Part shown: positions 1 through 8,054 of the stretch, piece by piece | How positions within the stretch are numbered: the stretch's first letter is position 1 | How the letters are laid out: each line of letters starts with the position of its first letter | Assembly (NCBI GenBank): GCA_005887855.1 | Contig: VBQB01000110.1 | Location: forward strand, 1-11,520 | Length of the DNA: 11,520 nt | Source: Verrucomicrobiota bacterium | GTDB lineage: Bacteria; Verrucomicrobiota; Verrucomicrobiae; Chthoniobacterales; UBA10450 | Direction of reading: 5' to 3' | The notes under the pieces: model-generated | Databases searched by the model: none | Told to the model about the DNA's origin: nothing | What the model saw: the letters and a program-made list of their open reading frames with translations, nothing else | Position numbers and translations under genes: made by a program

Positions 1-15
1 TGTAGAATCTTGCAC

Positions 16-786
16 ATGAAAACCACGTCGCTCCTCCTCTCGTCGTTCGGCGTGCTCGCCGTAGCGTTTTTCTGTTTCGCTTCGACTGCGAGCGCGGTCG
101 ATGAACCAAAAGATAAGACTCCATGGAAAATTACCGGCCAACTCGAAGAAGCCTGTTCGTGCGACGCCGCATGTCCCTGTTGGTTCGGTTCCAAACCGAC
201 CAAGATGACCTGTGGCGGCGGTCAGGTGCTCTTCATTCAGAAAGGCAATTACGGAAAAGTGAAACTCGGCGGACTTGCCATCGCGGCTATCGGGCAGAGC
301 CCCGAGGGTCAGACGATGATGGAATCGTTCGGAAACTGGAATTTTGGCTACAACTACATCGACGAGAAAGCGACTCCGGAACAACGCAAAGCATTGGAAG
401 CGATTGCTGCGAAGGTGTTGACGCCGGGCGCATCGAAGAAAACCGAAACGCGCTACGTGCCGATCAACCGCAAGATTGAGGGCAAAGATCACGAGATCAC
501 CCTTGGGCAGTATGGCACGTTTCGTGGTCACCTAGTCGAAGGCGGCATGGGCGGCGCTCCGAAAATCGCGAATCCGCCGGGGGCCGATCCGCTTCATCAC
601 GAATATGCGCAGGGCCGCACGTCAAAGATGACGTACACCGATGCGGACCAGCATTGGGCCTGGGAAAACTCGAACTATATGTTTGGGACGTTCACGATCG
701 ATAATATCCAATACGAAAAATACGCCGCCGGACTTGCGCAAAAGATGGCGCAGATGAAGGACGAAAAAGGCCCCGAGAAAAAATAG
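16..786 (+). CDS. Secreted DUF1326-family protein
   Basis: The protein has 256 residues from the ATG at 16; an in-frame TTG two codons upstream is a less likely start. Residues 1-27 form a signal peptide: Lys2, a hydrophobic stretch LLLSSFGVLAVAFFCFAS, and an ASA-type cleavage site. The mature part carries the DUF1326 signature, a cysteine cluster CSCDAACPCWFG (Cys47, 49, 53, 55) followed by Cys66 in a CGGG turn. The family has no established reaction; the closely spaced cysteines suggest metal binding or redox chemistry, which is inference. The C-terminus is charged (EKGPEKK). Most DUF1326 proteins I know of lack an obvious signal peptide, so export is notable. prmA follows 39 bp downstream on the same strand. 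No clear ribosome binding site is visible in the 15 upstream bases. The family call is fairly secure; the function is unknown. Confidence 0.85.
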   Translation: MKTTSLLLSSFGVLAVAFFCFASTASAVDEPKDKTPWKITGQLEEACSCDAACPCWFGSKPTKMTCGGGQVLFIQKGNYGKVKLGGLAIAAIGQSPEGQTMMESFGNWNFGYNYIDEKATPEQRKALEAIAAKVLTPGASKKTETRYVPINRKIEGKDHEITLGQYGTFRGHLVEGGMGGAPKIANPPGADPLHHEYAQGRTSKMTYTDADQHWAWENSNYMFGTFTIDNIQYEKYAAGLAQKMAQMKDEKGPEKK

Positions 787-825
787 CGCTGGCTGCCGAT
801 CCTGGCAGGGACGCCGGAACGAAGG

Positions 826-1647
826 ATGTATCTCTGGCGCAAAGTCGCCGCGCCGCGCTGGGTGAACGCGAACGAGGCAAGATTACAAGGGCGCGCACTG
901 GGCCAGCTTGCTGTCATCGCGAAGCCAGGCGGCAAGCGATTGCAGATGGAGATCGCATGCGGTTCACAGCCGCAAGCCCAACATCTTCTTCGCGATTTTG
1001 GCGGACGGATCGAAAAGCTGCCGCTTAACTGGTGGAAACGACTTGAACGCGACGGTAGATCAAAGCCGCTTAAGATCGGGAAGCGACTCGTCATTACAAG
1101 GAGCGGCCGTTTCCAAACCGCCCCGGCGATTTGGAAATCGCCGCTCCTTGTTATCCCAGCCGGTGCGGCATTCGGAACAGGCGAACACGCGACTACGGCG
1201 ATGTCTCTCCTCTTGCTTGAACAGCTTACTTCCGGATGGAGAGCCGGTTGGTCTCTTGTCGATCTTGGCACTGGAAGCGGGATTCTCGCGCTGGCGGCCA
1301 AATACTTCGGCGCAAAGCGTGTCCTAGCCGTTGATCTCGATCCTACCGCGATTTCAACTGCGAAAACAAATGCGCGGCTAAACAAGATCGACAAAGTTGA
1401 TTTTCAATTAGGCGATGTACGTCGCTGGAAGCCGGCACGCAAGATCGACATCGTTACCGCGAATCTGCTCAGCGAAATATTGATTCAGATTCTGCCGAAG
1501 CTAAAACGAAGCAATTGGTTGATTCTGTCGGGCGTTTTACGCGCGCAAGAGAAAGAATTTGTTCGTACTTTGCGACGCAGCAAGATCGACATCGTGGACG
1601 TGCGACGTCGCGGGAAATGGGTGGCGGTTTTAGCCAAAACTAGTTGA
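826..1647 (+). CDS. prmA: Ribosomal protein L11 methyltransferase PrmA
   Basis: This cytoplasmic SAM-dependent enzyme trimethylates ribosomal protein L11. The 273-residue product has the PrmA hallmark FGTGEHATT (residues 116-124), the SAM-binding loop VDLGTGSGILALAA (145-158), the acidic strand end AVDLDPTA (168-175) and the motif TANLLSEIL (211-219), matching the NIL motif of PrmA. The N-terminal L11-recognition half (about 1-85) is shorter and poorly conserved; the E. coli protein has 293 residues. Residues 91-109, just before the catalytic domain, are encoded by a palindromic repeat read in frame (see the repeat at 1096-1151). In E. coli PrmA this place is a variable loop, so the enzyme may well stay active. 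The start is the ATG at 826, with a purine-rich stretch (acgaagg) directly before it. A tandem nucleoside-diphosphate kinase gene follows after 94 bp that hold nothing recognisable. Confidence 0.9.
   Translation: MYLWRKVAAPRWVNANEARLQGRALGQLAVIAKPGGKRLQMEIACGSQPQAQHLLRDFGGRIEKLPLNWWKRLERDGRSKPLKIGKRLVITRSGRFQTAPAIWKSPLLVIPAGAAFGTGEHATTAMSLLLLEQLTSGWRAGWSLVDLGTGSGILALAAKYFGAKRVLAVDLDPTAISTAKTNARLNKIDKVDFQLGDVRRWKPARKIDIVTANLLSEILIQILPKLKRSNWLILSGVLRAQEKEFVRTLRRSKIDIVDVRRRGKWVAVLAKTS
1096..1151. repeat. Paired-hairpin palindromic element inside prmA
   Basis: Two 27-nt arms (1096-1122 and 1125-1151) are inverted copies, 24 of 27 positions matching, separated by 2 nt. Each arm starts from the same outer flank (acaaggagc) and contains its own small hairpin: ggccgtttccaaaccgcc on the left and ggcgatttggaaatcgcc on the right. 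One arm-to-arm difference is compensated within the hairpin (g-c versus a-t at arm positions 14/23); another breaks a pair in the left arm. The element is exactly in frame with prmA and encodes residues 91-109 (TRSGRFQTAPAIWKSPLLV). The layout resembles REP/BIME elements, or Rickettsia palindromic elements when inside genes. Assignment to a dispersed family is inference, since only one copy is in the window. Confidence 0.8.
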
Positions 1648-1741
1648 CGCGGCGGACGAGTGACAGCTACGTTCCTCCAGCCTTGGCGGCTTCGGTTTCT
1701 CTGCATTCTACGCGGTTTAATCATAAGCCGCGGCGGCAACC

Positions 1742-2818
1742 ATGCAGATCGAAGAACTTTCCTACGCCATTGTCACTCCTTATTCGATGCGCAAATCGCG
1801 CACCGGTGGGATTGTTGGGCGGTTAATTTCGCGGACGGGACTCGATCTGGTTGGTGGACGGATGTTTGCGCCGAGTGCGGAGCTGGCAAAGCGCTACGCA
1901 GAAGGGATCGTAACTGAAACCAATGCGCGTCACCGCGCGACGCAGGAGTTGATTCGCGATTACGTCCTAAAAAATTTCACGGGCAATGTTAACGGCCAGC
2001 GGCCACGCATGTTATTTCTCATCTTTCGCGGCCCCGACGCCGTGGAAAAGATTCATCGCACGGTTGGTCACATCGTGCATGAACGCACCAGCGGGGAGAC
2101 GATTCGCGACACGTACGGCGATTACATCACCGATACTTCGGGCAACGTGACTTACTTTGAGCCTGGGGTACTCGCGGTTTTCGATTCAAAAGCCGTTGAG
2201 CGTGACTTGAAATTGTGGGCGGAATTTTCCGATCGTGACGGGGGCATCCTGGATCAAGTCATCAATTTCCCAGCCGAAGCTAAGATCGAGAAGACGCTCG
2301 TGCTGATTAAGCCGGACAATTTCAGATTTCCAAATTTGCGGCCGGGCGGGGTTATCGAAGTTTTTTCTCGATCCGGGCTCTACATCATCGGATTCAAGGT
2401 TCATCGGATGAGCGTTGCACAAGCGGAAGAATTCTACGGACCAGTGTTGCCAGTTCTTGAGCAGAAGCTGGGCCCAGCGAGCGGCCGGGATAATTGGGAA
2501 AGCATTGTCGAATTCATGGCGGGAAGGAAACCAAGCGAATGTCCGTCGGACAAACGTGATACTGCTGGGACGGAAAAATCCATCGCCATCGTTTATCAAG
2601 GCGTGGACGCCGTGCGCAAAATCCGGGATGTCCTCGGCCCCACCGATCCAGCGAAAGCGCCGCCCGGTTCAATTCGGAAAGAATTTGGCCAGACGATTAT
2701 GATCAATGCCGCCCACGCCTCTGATTCCGCAGAAAACGCGAAGCGCGAAATGGCGATCGTGCAGATCGATGAAAATAACTTCAAACCTCTGATTGAAAAC
2801 TTCTACCCCCGCCAATAG
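1742..2818 (+). CDS. Double-domain nucleoside-diphosphate kinase with a degenerate N-terminal half
   Basis: Nucleoside-diphosphate kinases pass the gamma-phosphate of ATP to other NDPs through a phosphohistidine. This 358-residue protein is about 2.5 times the usual ~140-150 and holds two NDK folds. The C-terminal copy (about 184-345) has the active-site set: TLVLIKPDNF with Lys190, GPTDPAKAPPGSIRKEFG (nucleotide-binding loop) and NAAHASDS with the catalytic His325. It also has an extra loop of roughly 15 residues after VEFM. The N-terminal copy (about 5-150) keeps the outline (SYAIVTPYSM, a GPDAVEKI helix, GETIRDTYGDYI), but the conserved Lys is Thr12 and the region of the catalytic His reads TYFEPGVLAV. 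It should therefore be inactive, perhaps structural or regulatory. aspC-like follows 44 bp downstream. No convincing ribosome binding site precedes the ATG. The NDK family call is strong; loss of activity in the first domain is inferred from the missing residues. Confidence 0.85.
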   Translation: MQIEELSYAIVTPYSMRKSRTGGIVGRLISRTGLDLVGGRMFAPSAELAKRYAEGIVTETNARHRATQELIRDYVLKNFTGNVNGQRPRMLFLIFRGPDAVEKIHRTVGHIVHERTSGETIRDTYGDYITDTSGNVTYFEPGVLAVFDSKAVERDLKLWAEFSDRDGGILDQVINFPAEAKIEKTLVLIKPDNFRFPNLRPGGVIEVFSRSGLYIIGFKVHRMSVAQAEEFYGPVLPVLEQKLGPASGRDNWESIVEFMAGRKPSECPSDKRDTAGTEKSIAIVYQGVDAVRKIRDVLGPTDPAKAPPGSIRKEFGQTIMINAAHASDSAENAKREMAIVQIDENNFKPLIENFYPRQ

Positions 2819-2862
2819 CTTGCGCTCCCATTTTGAACAATCTCACAACTAGTCCCTTTGCC

Positions 2863-4026
<1,164 letters not shown>

Positions 4027-4058
4027 CATCGTCATCCTGAGTCGCGCCTTATTAATCG

Positions 4059-4213
4059 GTCATCCCGAGTCGCGCAGACGAGGAGGGACCTCACAGTCGT
4101 AGATTGCGAGAAGTTGTACCGAAAGCGGATAGTCCGCACGATCATGCACCGCACGTCTTTTTTTGTGTGATCGAACAACCTTTTGAGAGGTTCCTCGCTC
4201 CGTTCGGAATGAC
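4059..4213. repeat. MITE-like element with terminal inverted repeats (copy A)
   Basis: This fills most of the 204-bp gap between the aminotransferase and the GH57 gene. The left end begins gtcatcccgag and runs to a gagggacctcac block near 4083-4094. The right end is its imperfect inverted copy, from gagaggttcctcgctc (4185-4200) to cggaatgac (4205-4213). The interior has no open frame of interest. A second, truncated copy of the left end (4031-4047, gtcatcctgagtcgcgc) lies just outside and matches 4059-4075 at 16 of 17 positions. The element has the same length (about 155 bp) and layout as the one at 5811-5964. Repeats beginning GTCATCCCGAGCG...GTCGAGGGA are, from memory, common in soil bacterial genomes. 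No transposase is nearby. Confidence 0.65.
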
Positions 4214-4230
4214 ACGCTAAATGTAATTAC

Positions 4231-5805
4231 ATGCCTGGTTATCTCGCGCTTATTTTGCACGCGCACCTTCCCTTCGTCCGACACCCCGAGCACGAGCATT
4301 TCCTCGAAGAAGACTGGTTCTTTGAGGCGATAACCGAGACGTACATTCCGCTGCTGCTTATGATGCAGCGATTGGTAAACGACGGAGTGGCATTCAGGCT
4401 CACAATGTCGATCACGCCGACTCTCTGCGCCATGTTCCAAGACGGGCTTTTGCGCGAGCGTTATGTGCGACATCTCGATCTTTTGATCGAACTAGTAGAG
4501 CGCGAGCAAAAACGGAATCTTAATCATCCAAAACTTAGAGAACTCGCGGATTTTTATTTCGAGATCTTTTCGGAAAGCCGGCGTTTCTTTGTCGAGCAAT
4601 GCAAATGCAATCTGCTTGCGGCTTTTCGCGAGTTGCGTGAGACGGGCGTACTTGAAATCATTGCCTGCGCCGCCACCCACGGCTTGCTTCCCCTTCTTCA
4701 GCAGCAGTCCCCCCAAGCCGCTCGCGCGCAGGTTTTGATCGGAAGAGATGTATATGTCGATGTTTTCGGGACACATCCAATGGGTCTTTGGCTGCCCGAA
4801 TGCGCTTACGCGTCGGGCGTGGAATCGCTTCTGCAAGAAGCGAACATTCGCTGGTTCGTTCTCGACGCACACGGTCTGATGTTTGGAAAACCGCGTCCGC
4901 GCCGCGCGATTTACGCGCCATGTTACACGTCAGCTGGACCGGCCGTTTTCGCGCGTGATAGCGAATCAAGTCGGCAAGTTTGGAGCGCACAGAGAGGTTA
5001 TCCGGGCGATCCGGTCTATCGTGAATTCTATCGTGACATTGGCTTCGATCTTCCGATGGAGCATTTGGGACCAATTGCGCGCGGGAACAGAAAGTTTTCC
5101 GGCGTGAAATATCATCGCATCACTGGCCACGGTGAGGAGAAAGACTTGTATGATCGTGAAGCAGCGGAAGAAGCCGCAAAGGTACACGCCGCTCATTTTC
5201 TTGAACAACAACGACGGCAAATAGCTGAAGTCGGTCGACTAGGTTTTGATCCGTTGATTGTGGTCCCCTTCGACGCCGAATTGTTCGGTCACTGGTGGTT
5301 CGAAGGGCCGGACTTTCTTGAAAATCTCATTCGGAAAGCGGCAAACGAACAGCAAAGCTTGGTCCTAACAACACCAAGCGAATATCTCTCTACTCATCCA
5401 ACCCAGCAAACCTTCAGACCAGCAACATCAACATGGGGCGAAAAAGGCCATCTCGAAGTTTGGCTTAACCAGAGCAACGCCTGGATTTATCCCCACCTGC
5501 ATGCCGCCGCGCAGCGCATGAGCCAAACCGCGCGCAGGCATATGAACAATCCGACACCGGTTGCTGATCGCGTCCTACAGCAACTGGCGCGCGAACTCTT
5601 ACTGGCACAATCGAGCGATTGGGCGTTCCTGATGAAGACAGGAACCGCAAAGGAGTACGCCACGAAACGGACGCAGGATCATCTTGCTCGTTTCAACCGA
5701 TTGCATGATCAATTCGCGGCGAACCATCTCGATGAAGCAATTCTGAGCGATTGCGAATGGCGCGATAACCTTTTCCCGAACGTAAACTGGCGGTATTACA
5801 TATAA
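4231..5805 (+). CDS. GH57 family 1,4-alpha-glucan branching enzyme
   Basis: Likely builds alpha-1,6 branches in glycogen by cutting and re-attaching alpha-1,4 glucan segments in the cytoplasm. The 524-residue length matches bacterial GH57 branching enzymes. Evidence in order: YLALILHAHLPFVRHPE (4-20), the N-terminal GH57 strand; the nucleophile Glu190 in GLWLPECAY; the acid/base Asp348 in VPFDAELFGHWWFEGP (346-360); and a helical C-terminal domain (about 430-524) with SSDWAFLMKTGTAKEYA and a WRYYI terminus, typical of the family. No signal peptide is present. The ATG at 4231 starts directly at the conserved MPGYLALILHAHLP; no ribosome binding site is seen. The gene is alone, without other glycogen genes, and is flanked on both sides by MITE-like elements. 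A different GH57 specificity (amylase, 4-alpha-glucanotransferase) is possible but fits less well. Confidence 0.88.
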   Translation: MPGYLALILHAHLPFVRHPEHEHFLEEDWFFEAITETYIPLLLMMQRLVNDGVAFRLTMSITPTLCAMFQDGLLRERYVRHLDLLIELVEREQKRNLNHPKLRELADFYFEIFSESRRFFVEQCKCNLLAAFRELRETGVLEIIACAATHGLLPLLQQQSPQAARAQVLIGRDVYVDVFGTHPMGLWLPECAYASGVESLLQEANIRWFVLDAHGLMFGKPRPRRAIYAPCYTSAGPAVFARDSESSRQVWSAQRGYPGDPVYREFYRDIGFDLPMEHLGPIARGNRKFSGVKYHRITGHGEEKDLYDREAAEEAAKVHAAHFLEQQRRQIAEVGRLGFDPLIVVPFDAELFGHWWFEGPDFLENLIRKAANEQQSLVLTTPSEYLSTHPTQQTFRPATSTWGEKGHLEVWLNQSNAWIYPHLHAAAQRMSQTARRHMNNPTPVADRVLQQLARELLLAQSSDWAFLMKTGTAKEYATKRTQDHLARFNRLHDQFAANHLDEAILSDCEWRDNLFPNVNWRYYI

Positions 5806-5810
5806 CCTAA

Positions 5811-5964
5811 TTGTCAGTCCGAGCGAAGTCGAGAGCTTGCCCTGAGCGAAGTCGAATGGGAGACTCTCACGTTTCTTCTGCTTTCTCGGGTCCAACAACA
5901 AGAGATGTCTCCCGACGTTCGCATAAAGCCACGGCGCGGGAGGCCACTCCGATCGACATGACAA
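5811..5964. repeat. MITE-like element (copy B) reaching into the next gene
   Basis: The left end ttgtcagtccgagcg pairs imperfectly with the right end cgatcgacatgacaa (5950-5964), about 14 of 19 positions. An inner pair, gggagactctc (5858-5868) and gagatgtctccc (5902-5913), forms a second stem. A 12-bp direct repeat, gagcgaagtcga, occurs at 5821-5832 and 5844-5855. Ends and inner stem resemble copy A at 4059-4213: the first 16 nt of B match A's right end, read inverted, at 13 positions. The element's right end contains the ATG (5958-5960) of the following secreted protein. Read through in frame it would give peptides such as ACPERSRMG on the plus strand and FDFAQGK on the minus strand. I remember both as recurrent over-predictions in databases, which points to a dispersed repeat. 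Confidence 0.6.
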
Positions 5965-6689
5965 AAAAGTTTAACGTGGTCATTCTAATCGCCTTGGCTT
6001 CGATTTGCGCGGCGATCGGGCAGGAGGCACCGACGCCAGCTCCAACTTCTTCGCCCACTTCGGAGGAATCTGCCGCACCCTCACCTGTACCGGAGCAAAC
6101 TCCTTCAGCGTCTTCCACCAAGAGCGTGCGCATCAGCTTTGTTCCGCCGCCGATGGAAGGAACCATCAGCCTGGGCATTTACGCCGGGAATGGCAAACTC
6201 GTCCGCGTCCTGCACCAAGAAGCTGAGTTGGATGAGTTCACAGTCGGTGCCGATGCGTTGGCGACACAATGGGACGGCAAGAATGACGATGGCGAAGACT
6301 TACCGGCTGGAAAATATCATGCTCGCGGCTACCTGGTTGGTCATTTCAAAGTGGACGATCTCGGCCAAGCGACGGCTTCGCCTGTCGAAAACAACGCGAA
6401 CGGAAACGTGAAAGTGAGACTCATGCCGAATCCATTGGCCAACGACGAACGGCCGATGATCGATCTTGGCATCGGATTTGACGATGAGAACAGCTTTCTT
6501 AAAACCGTGGATGGATTGCCTTTGTGCACAGTGAGCAAGATGCCAAACTTGGTTCGCGCTTTGATCACAAAGCACAGCGAGAAATCAGTCGATGTTTGGG
6601 AGGATGATGGCGCGGTCGTCGAGCAATTTCGGATCTCGAACGTCGACAAAATGATGGCTTTTGACTGTGGCAATTTTGAACTGAAGTAA
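5958..6689 (+). CDS. Secreted protein with a FlgD-like Ig domain
   Basis: I do not recognise a named gene. From the ATG at 5958 the product has 243 residues. MTKK plus a hydrophobic run VVILIALASICAAIG gives a clean signal peptide of about 21 residues. A Pro/Ser/Thr-rich linker (about 24-55) follows. Residues 57-127 resemble a FlgD-type Ig-like domain: a GTISLGIYAGNGKLVRVL strand pair, then WDGKNDDGEDLPAGKY, the usual W-D-G-K-x-D-x-G...L-P-A-G-x-Y turn. The rest (about 130-243) is unassigned. The open frame extends 49 codons further upstream, but that part is read from the repeat at 5811-5964 and includes no signal peptide, so the later start is chosen. A gggagg (5938-5943) lies 14 nt before it, too far for an ideal ribosome binding site. 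lpxC-fabZ starts 42 bp downstream. Confidence 0.7.
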   Translation: MTKKFNVVILIALASICAAIGQEAPTPAPTSSPTSEESAAPSPVPEQTPSASSTKSVRISFVPPPMEGTISLGIYAGNGKLVRVLHQEAELDEFTVGADALATQWDGKNDDGEDLPAGKYHARGYLVGHFKVDDLGQATASPVENNANGNVKVRLMPNPLANDERPMIDLGIGFDDENSFLKTVDGLPLCTVSKMPNLVRALITKHSEKSVDVWEDDGAVVEQFRISNVDKMMAFDCGNFELK

Positions 6690-6731
6690 GCGCGGCTGGT
6701 CACGACGAAAAATCTTTGTTAGTTAGCGCTC

Positions 6732-8054
6732 ATGCCCGCTTCTCCCGAGTTTCAACATACCGTTGGCAAAACTGCCGGATTCAGCGGCACGTCGCTGCAC
6801 ACGGGCGAAAAGGTGTCGATCAAGTTGCATCCGGCGCCGGTCGATCACGGAATCAAATTCAAGCGCAAGGATTTGCAGGACGAACCGACAATCGACGCCA
6901 AGATCGAGAATCTGAAAATGGTTGAGCGCGCCACGACCATCGGCGAAGGCTCGGTGCGTGTTCACACGGTCGAGCACGTGCTCGCGGCTCTTTCGGCGAT
7001 GGGCGTGGACAACGCCATTGTGGAGATGGACGCGAACGAACCGCCAATCGGCGATGGCAGCGCGCAACCTTATGTTGATGTCATCAAACGCACCGGCGTG
7101 GCCACGCAGGATGCGCCGAGAAGCTTTTTCGACGTGCGCGACACAATGCACGTGGAATCGAAAACGGGCGCGTTGCTTGTCTTGTTACCGGATGAAACGT
7201 TTCGCATTTCGTGCACGCAAGCCGGACCAAACAATCGTTTCACACAGTTCCTGTCGATGGAAATTACGCCGGCCGTTTTTGAGCGCGAGATAGCTCCGGC
7301 CCGAACATTTGTTTTCTACGAAGATGTTCAACCGCTCATGGAGAAAAATTTGATCAAGGGCGGCAGTCTCGAAAATGCGATTGTGGTGCGCGGGGAGGCG
7401 GTCTTGAGCAAAGAACCGCTGCGCTTCGCCGACGAATTTGTACGGCACAAAATTCTGGACATTATCGGCGATCTGGCGCTCGTCGGTCGGCCGATTCGCG
7501 GTCACGTGGTTGCGGTGAAACCCGGCCATGCGGCGAATGCAGAGTTGGCTCGCGCTCTCGCCCGCGAGCAAACGCGAAGAAGCGCGATGGCGGCACCGCG
7601 CACGATCCCCACCGGCGATGGCGGCCTCGACACTGACGAGGTAATGCAAATCTTGCCGCATCGGTATCCCTTTTTGATGGTTGATCGGATCATCGGCTTC
7701 GAGGCCGATAATAAAATTACGGGCGTAAAATCCATCACGATCAACGAGCCGTTTTTTCAAGGGCATTTCCCCGGTCATCCGGTTATGCCTGGCGTGATGC
7801 AAGTGGAAGCGATGGCGCAAGTGGCCAGCATTTTGTTGTACAAATTGGCTAAGACTTCGAGTCGTGTTGGCTATTTTATGAGCGCGGATGATGTAAAATT
7901 TCGCAAGCCAGTTTTTCCCGGGGACACGATTTTCATTCACGCCGAGCTAACAAAAGCGCGCGGCAATCGCCTGGCGAAAGCGAAGTGCTACTGCGTCGTA
8001 AACGACGCGGTCGTTTCGGAAGGCGAATTGATGTTCACGTTTCTCGATAAATGA
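6732..8054 (+). CDS. lpxC-fabZ: Bifunctional LpxC-FabZ fusion
   Basis: The N-terminal part (about 6-280) is UDP-3-O-acyl-GlcNAc deacetylase LpxC, the zinc-dependent committed step of lipid A synthesis. It shows GTSLHTGEKV (19-28), VEHVLAALSAMGVDN with zinc ligand His82 and Glu81, DEFVRHKILDIIGDLAL with zinc ligands His239 and Asp243, and catalytic His266 in KPGHAANAEL. The C-terminal part (about 298-440) is 3-hydroxyacyl-ACP dehydratase FabZ of fatty acid synthesis: ILPHRYPFLMVDRI, GHFPGHPVMPG with catalytic His345, and Glu359 in VEAMAQ. Both active sites look complete; a short Ala/Arg-rich linker joins them. The two enzymes draw on the same 3-hydroxyacyl-ACP pool, so fusion may help balance lipid A against phospholipid (inference). 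The stop overlaps the lpxA start by 4 nt, implying translational coupling. lpxD, often nearby, is absent from the window. Confidence 0.95.
   Translation: MPASPEFQHTVGKTAGFSGTSLHTGEKVSIKLHPAPVDHGIKFKRKDLQDEPTIDAKIENLKMVERATTIGEGSVRVHTVEHVLAALSAMGVDNAIVEMDANEPPIGDGSAQPYVDVIKRTGVATQDAPRSFFDVRDTMHVESKTGALLVLLPDETFRISCTQAGPNNRFTQFLSMEITPAVFEREIAPARTFVFYEDVQPLMEKNLIKGGSLENAIVVRGEAVLSKEPLRFADEFVRHKILDIIGDLALVGRPIRGHVVAVKPGHAANAELARALAREQTRRSAMAAPRTIPTGDGGLDTDEVMQILPHRYPFLMVDRIIGFEADNKITGVKSITINEPFFQGHFPGHPVMPGVMQVEAMAQVASILLYKLAKTSSRVGYFMSADDVKFRKPVFPGDTIFIHAELTKARGNRLAKAKCYCVVNDAVVSEGELMFTFLDK

Noticed and set aside
790..812. tgcc-gatcct-ggca hairpin between the DUF1326 gene and prmA as a terminator
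   Set aside because: A 4-bp stem without a T-tract is too weak to support.
675..1394. Long minus-strand open frame opposite the DUF1326 end and prmA
   Set aside because: It overlaps two well-supported plus-strand genes, shows no recognisable motif and is rich in Arg/Ser/Pro as expected of an antisense frame.
5811..5957. 49-codon upstream extension of the secreted protein
   Set aside because: The codons come from the repeat, and the internal ATG at 5958 gives a proper signal peptide.
5599..5964. Minus-strand open frame containing the peptide FDFAQGK
   Set aside because: It is translated from the MITE-like element and the antisense of the GH57 gene; such peptides look like repeat-derived false predictions.
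7185..7940. 251-residue minus-strand open frame opposite lpxC-fabZ
   Set aside because: It mirrors a gene with complete active-site motifs in both domains and has no family resemblance of its own.
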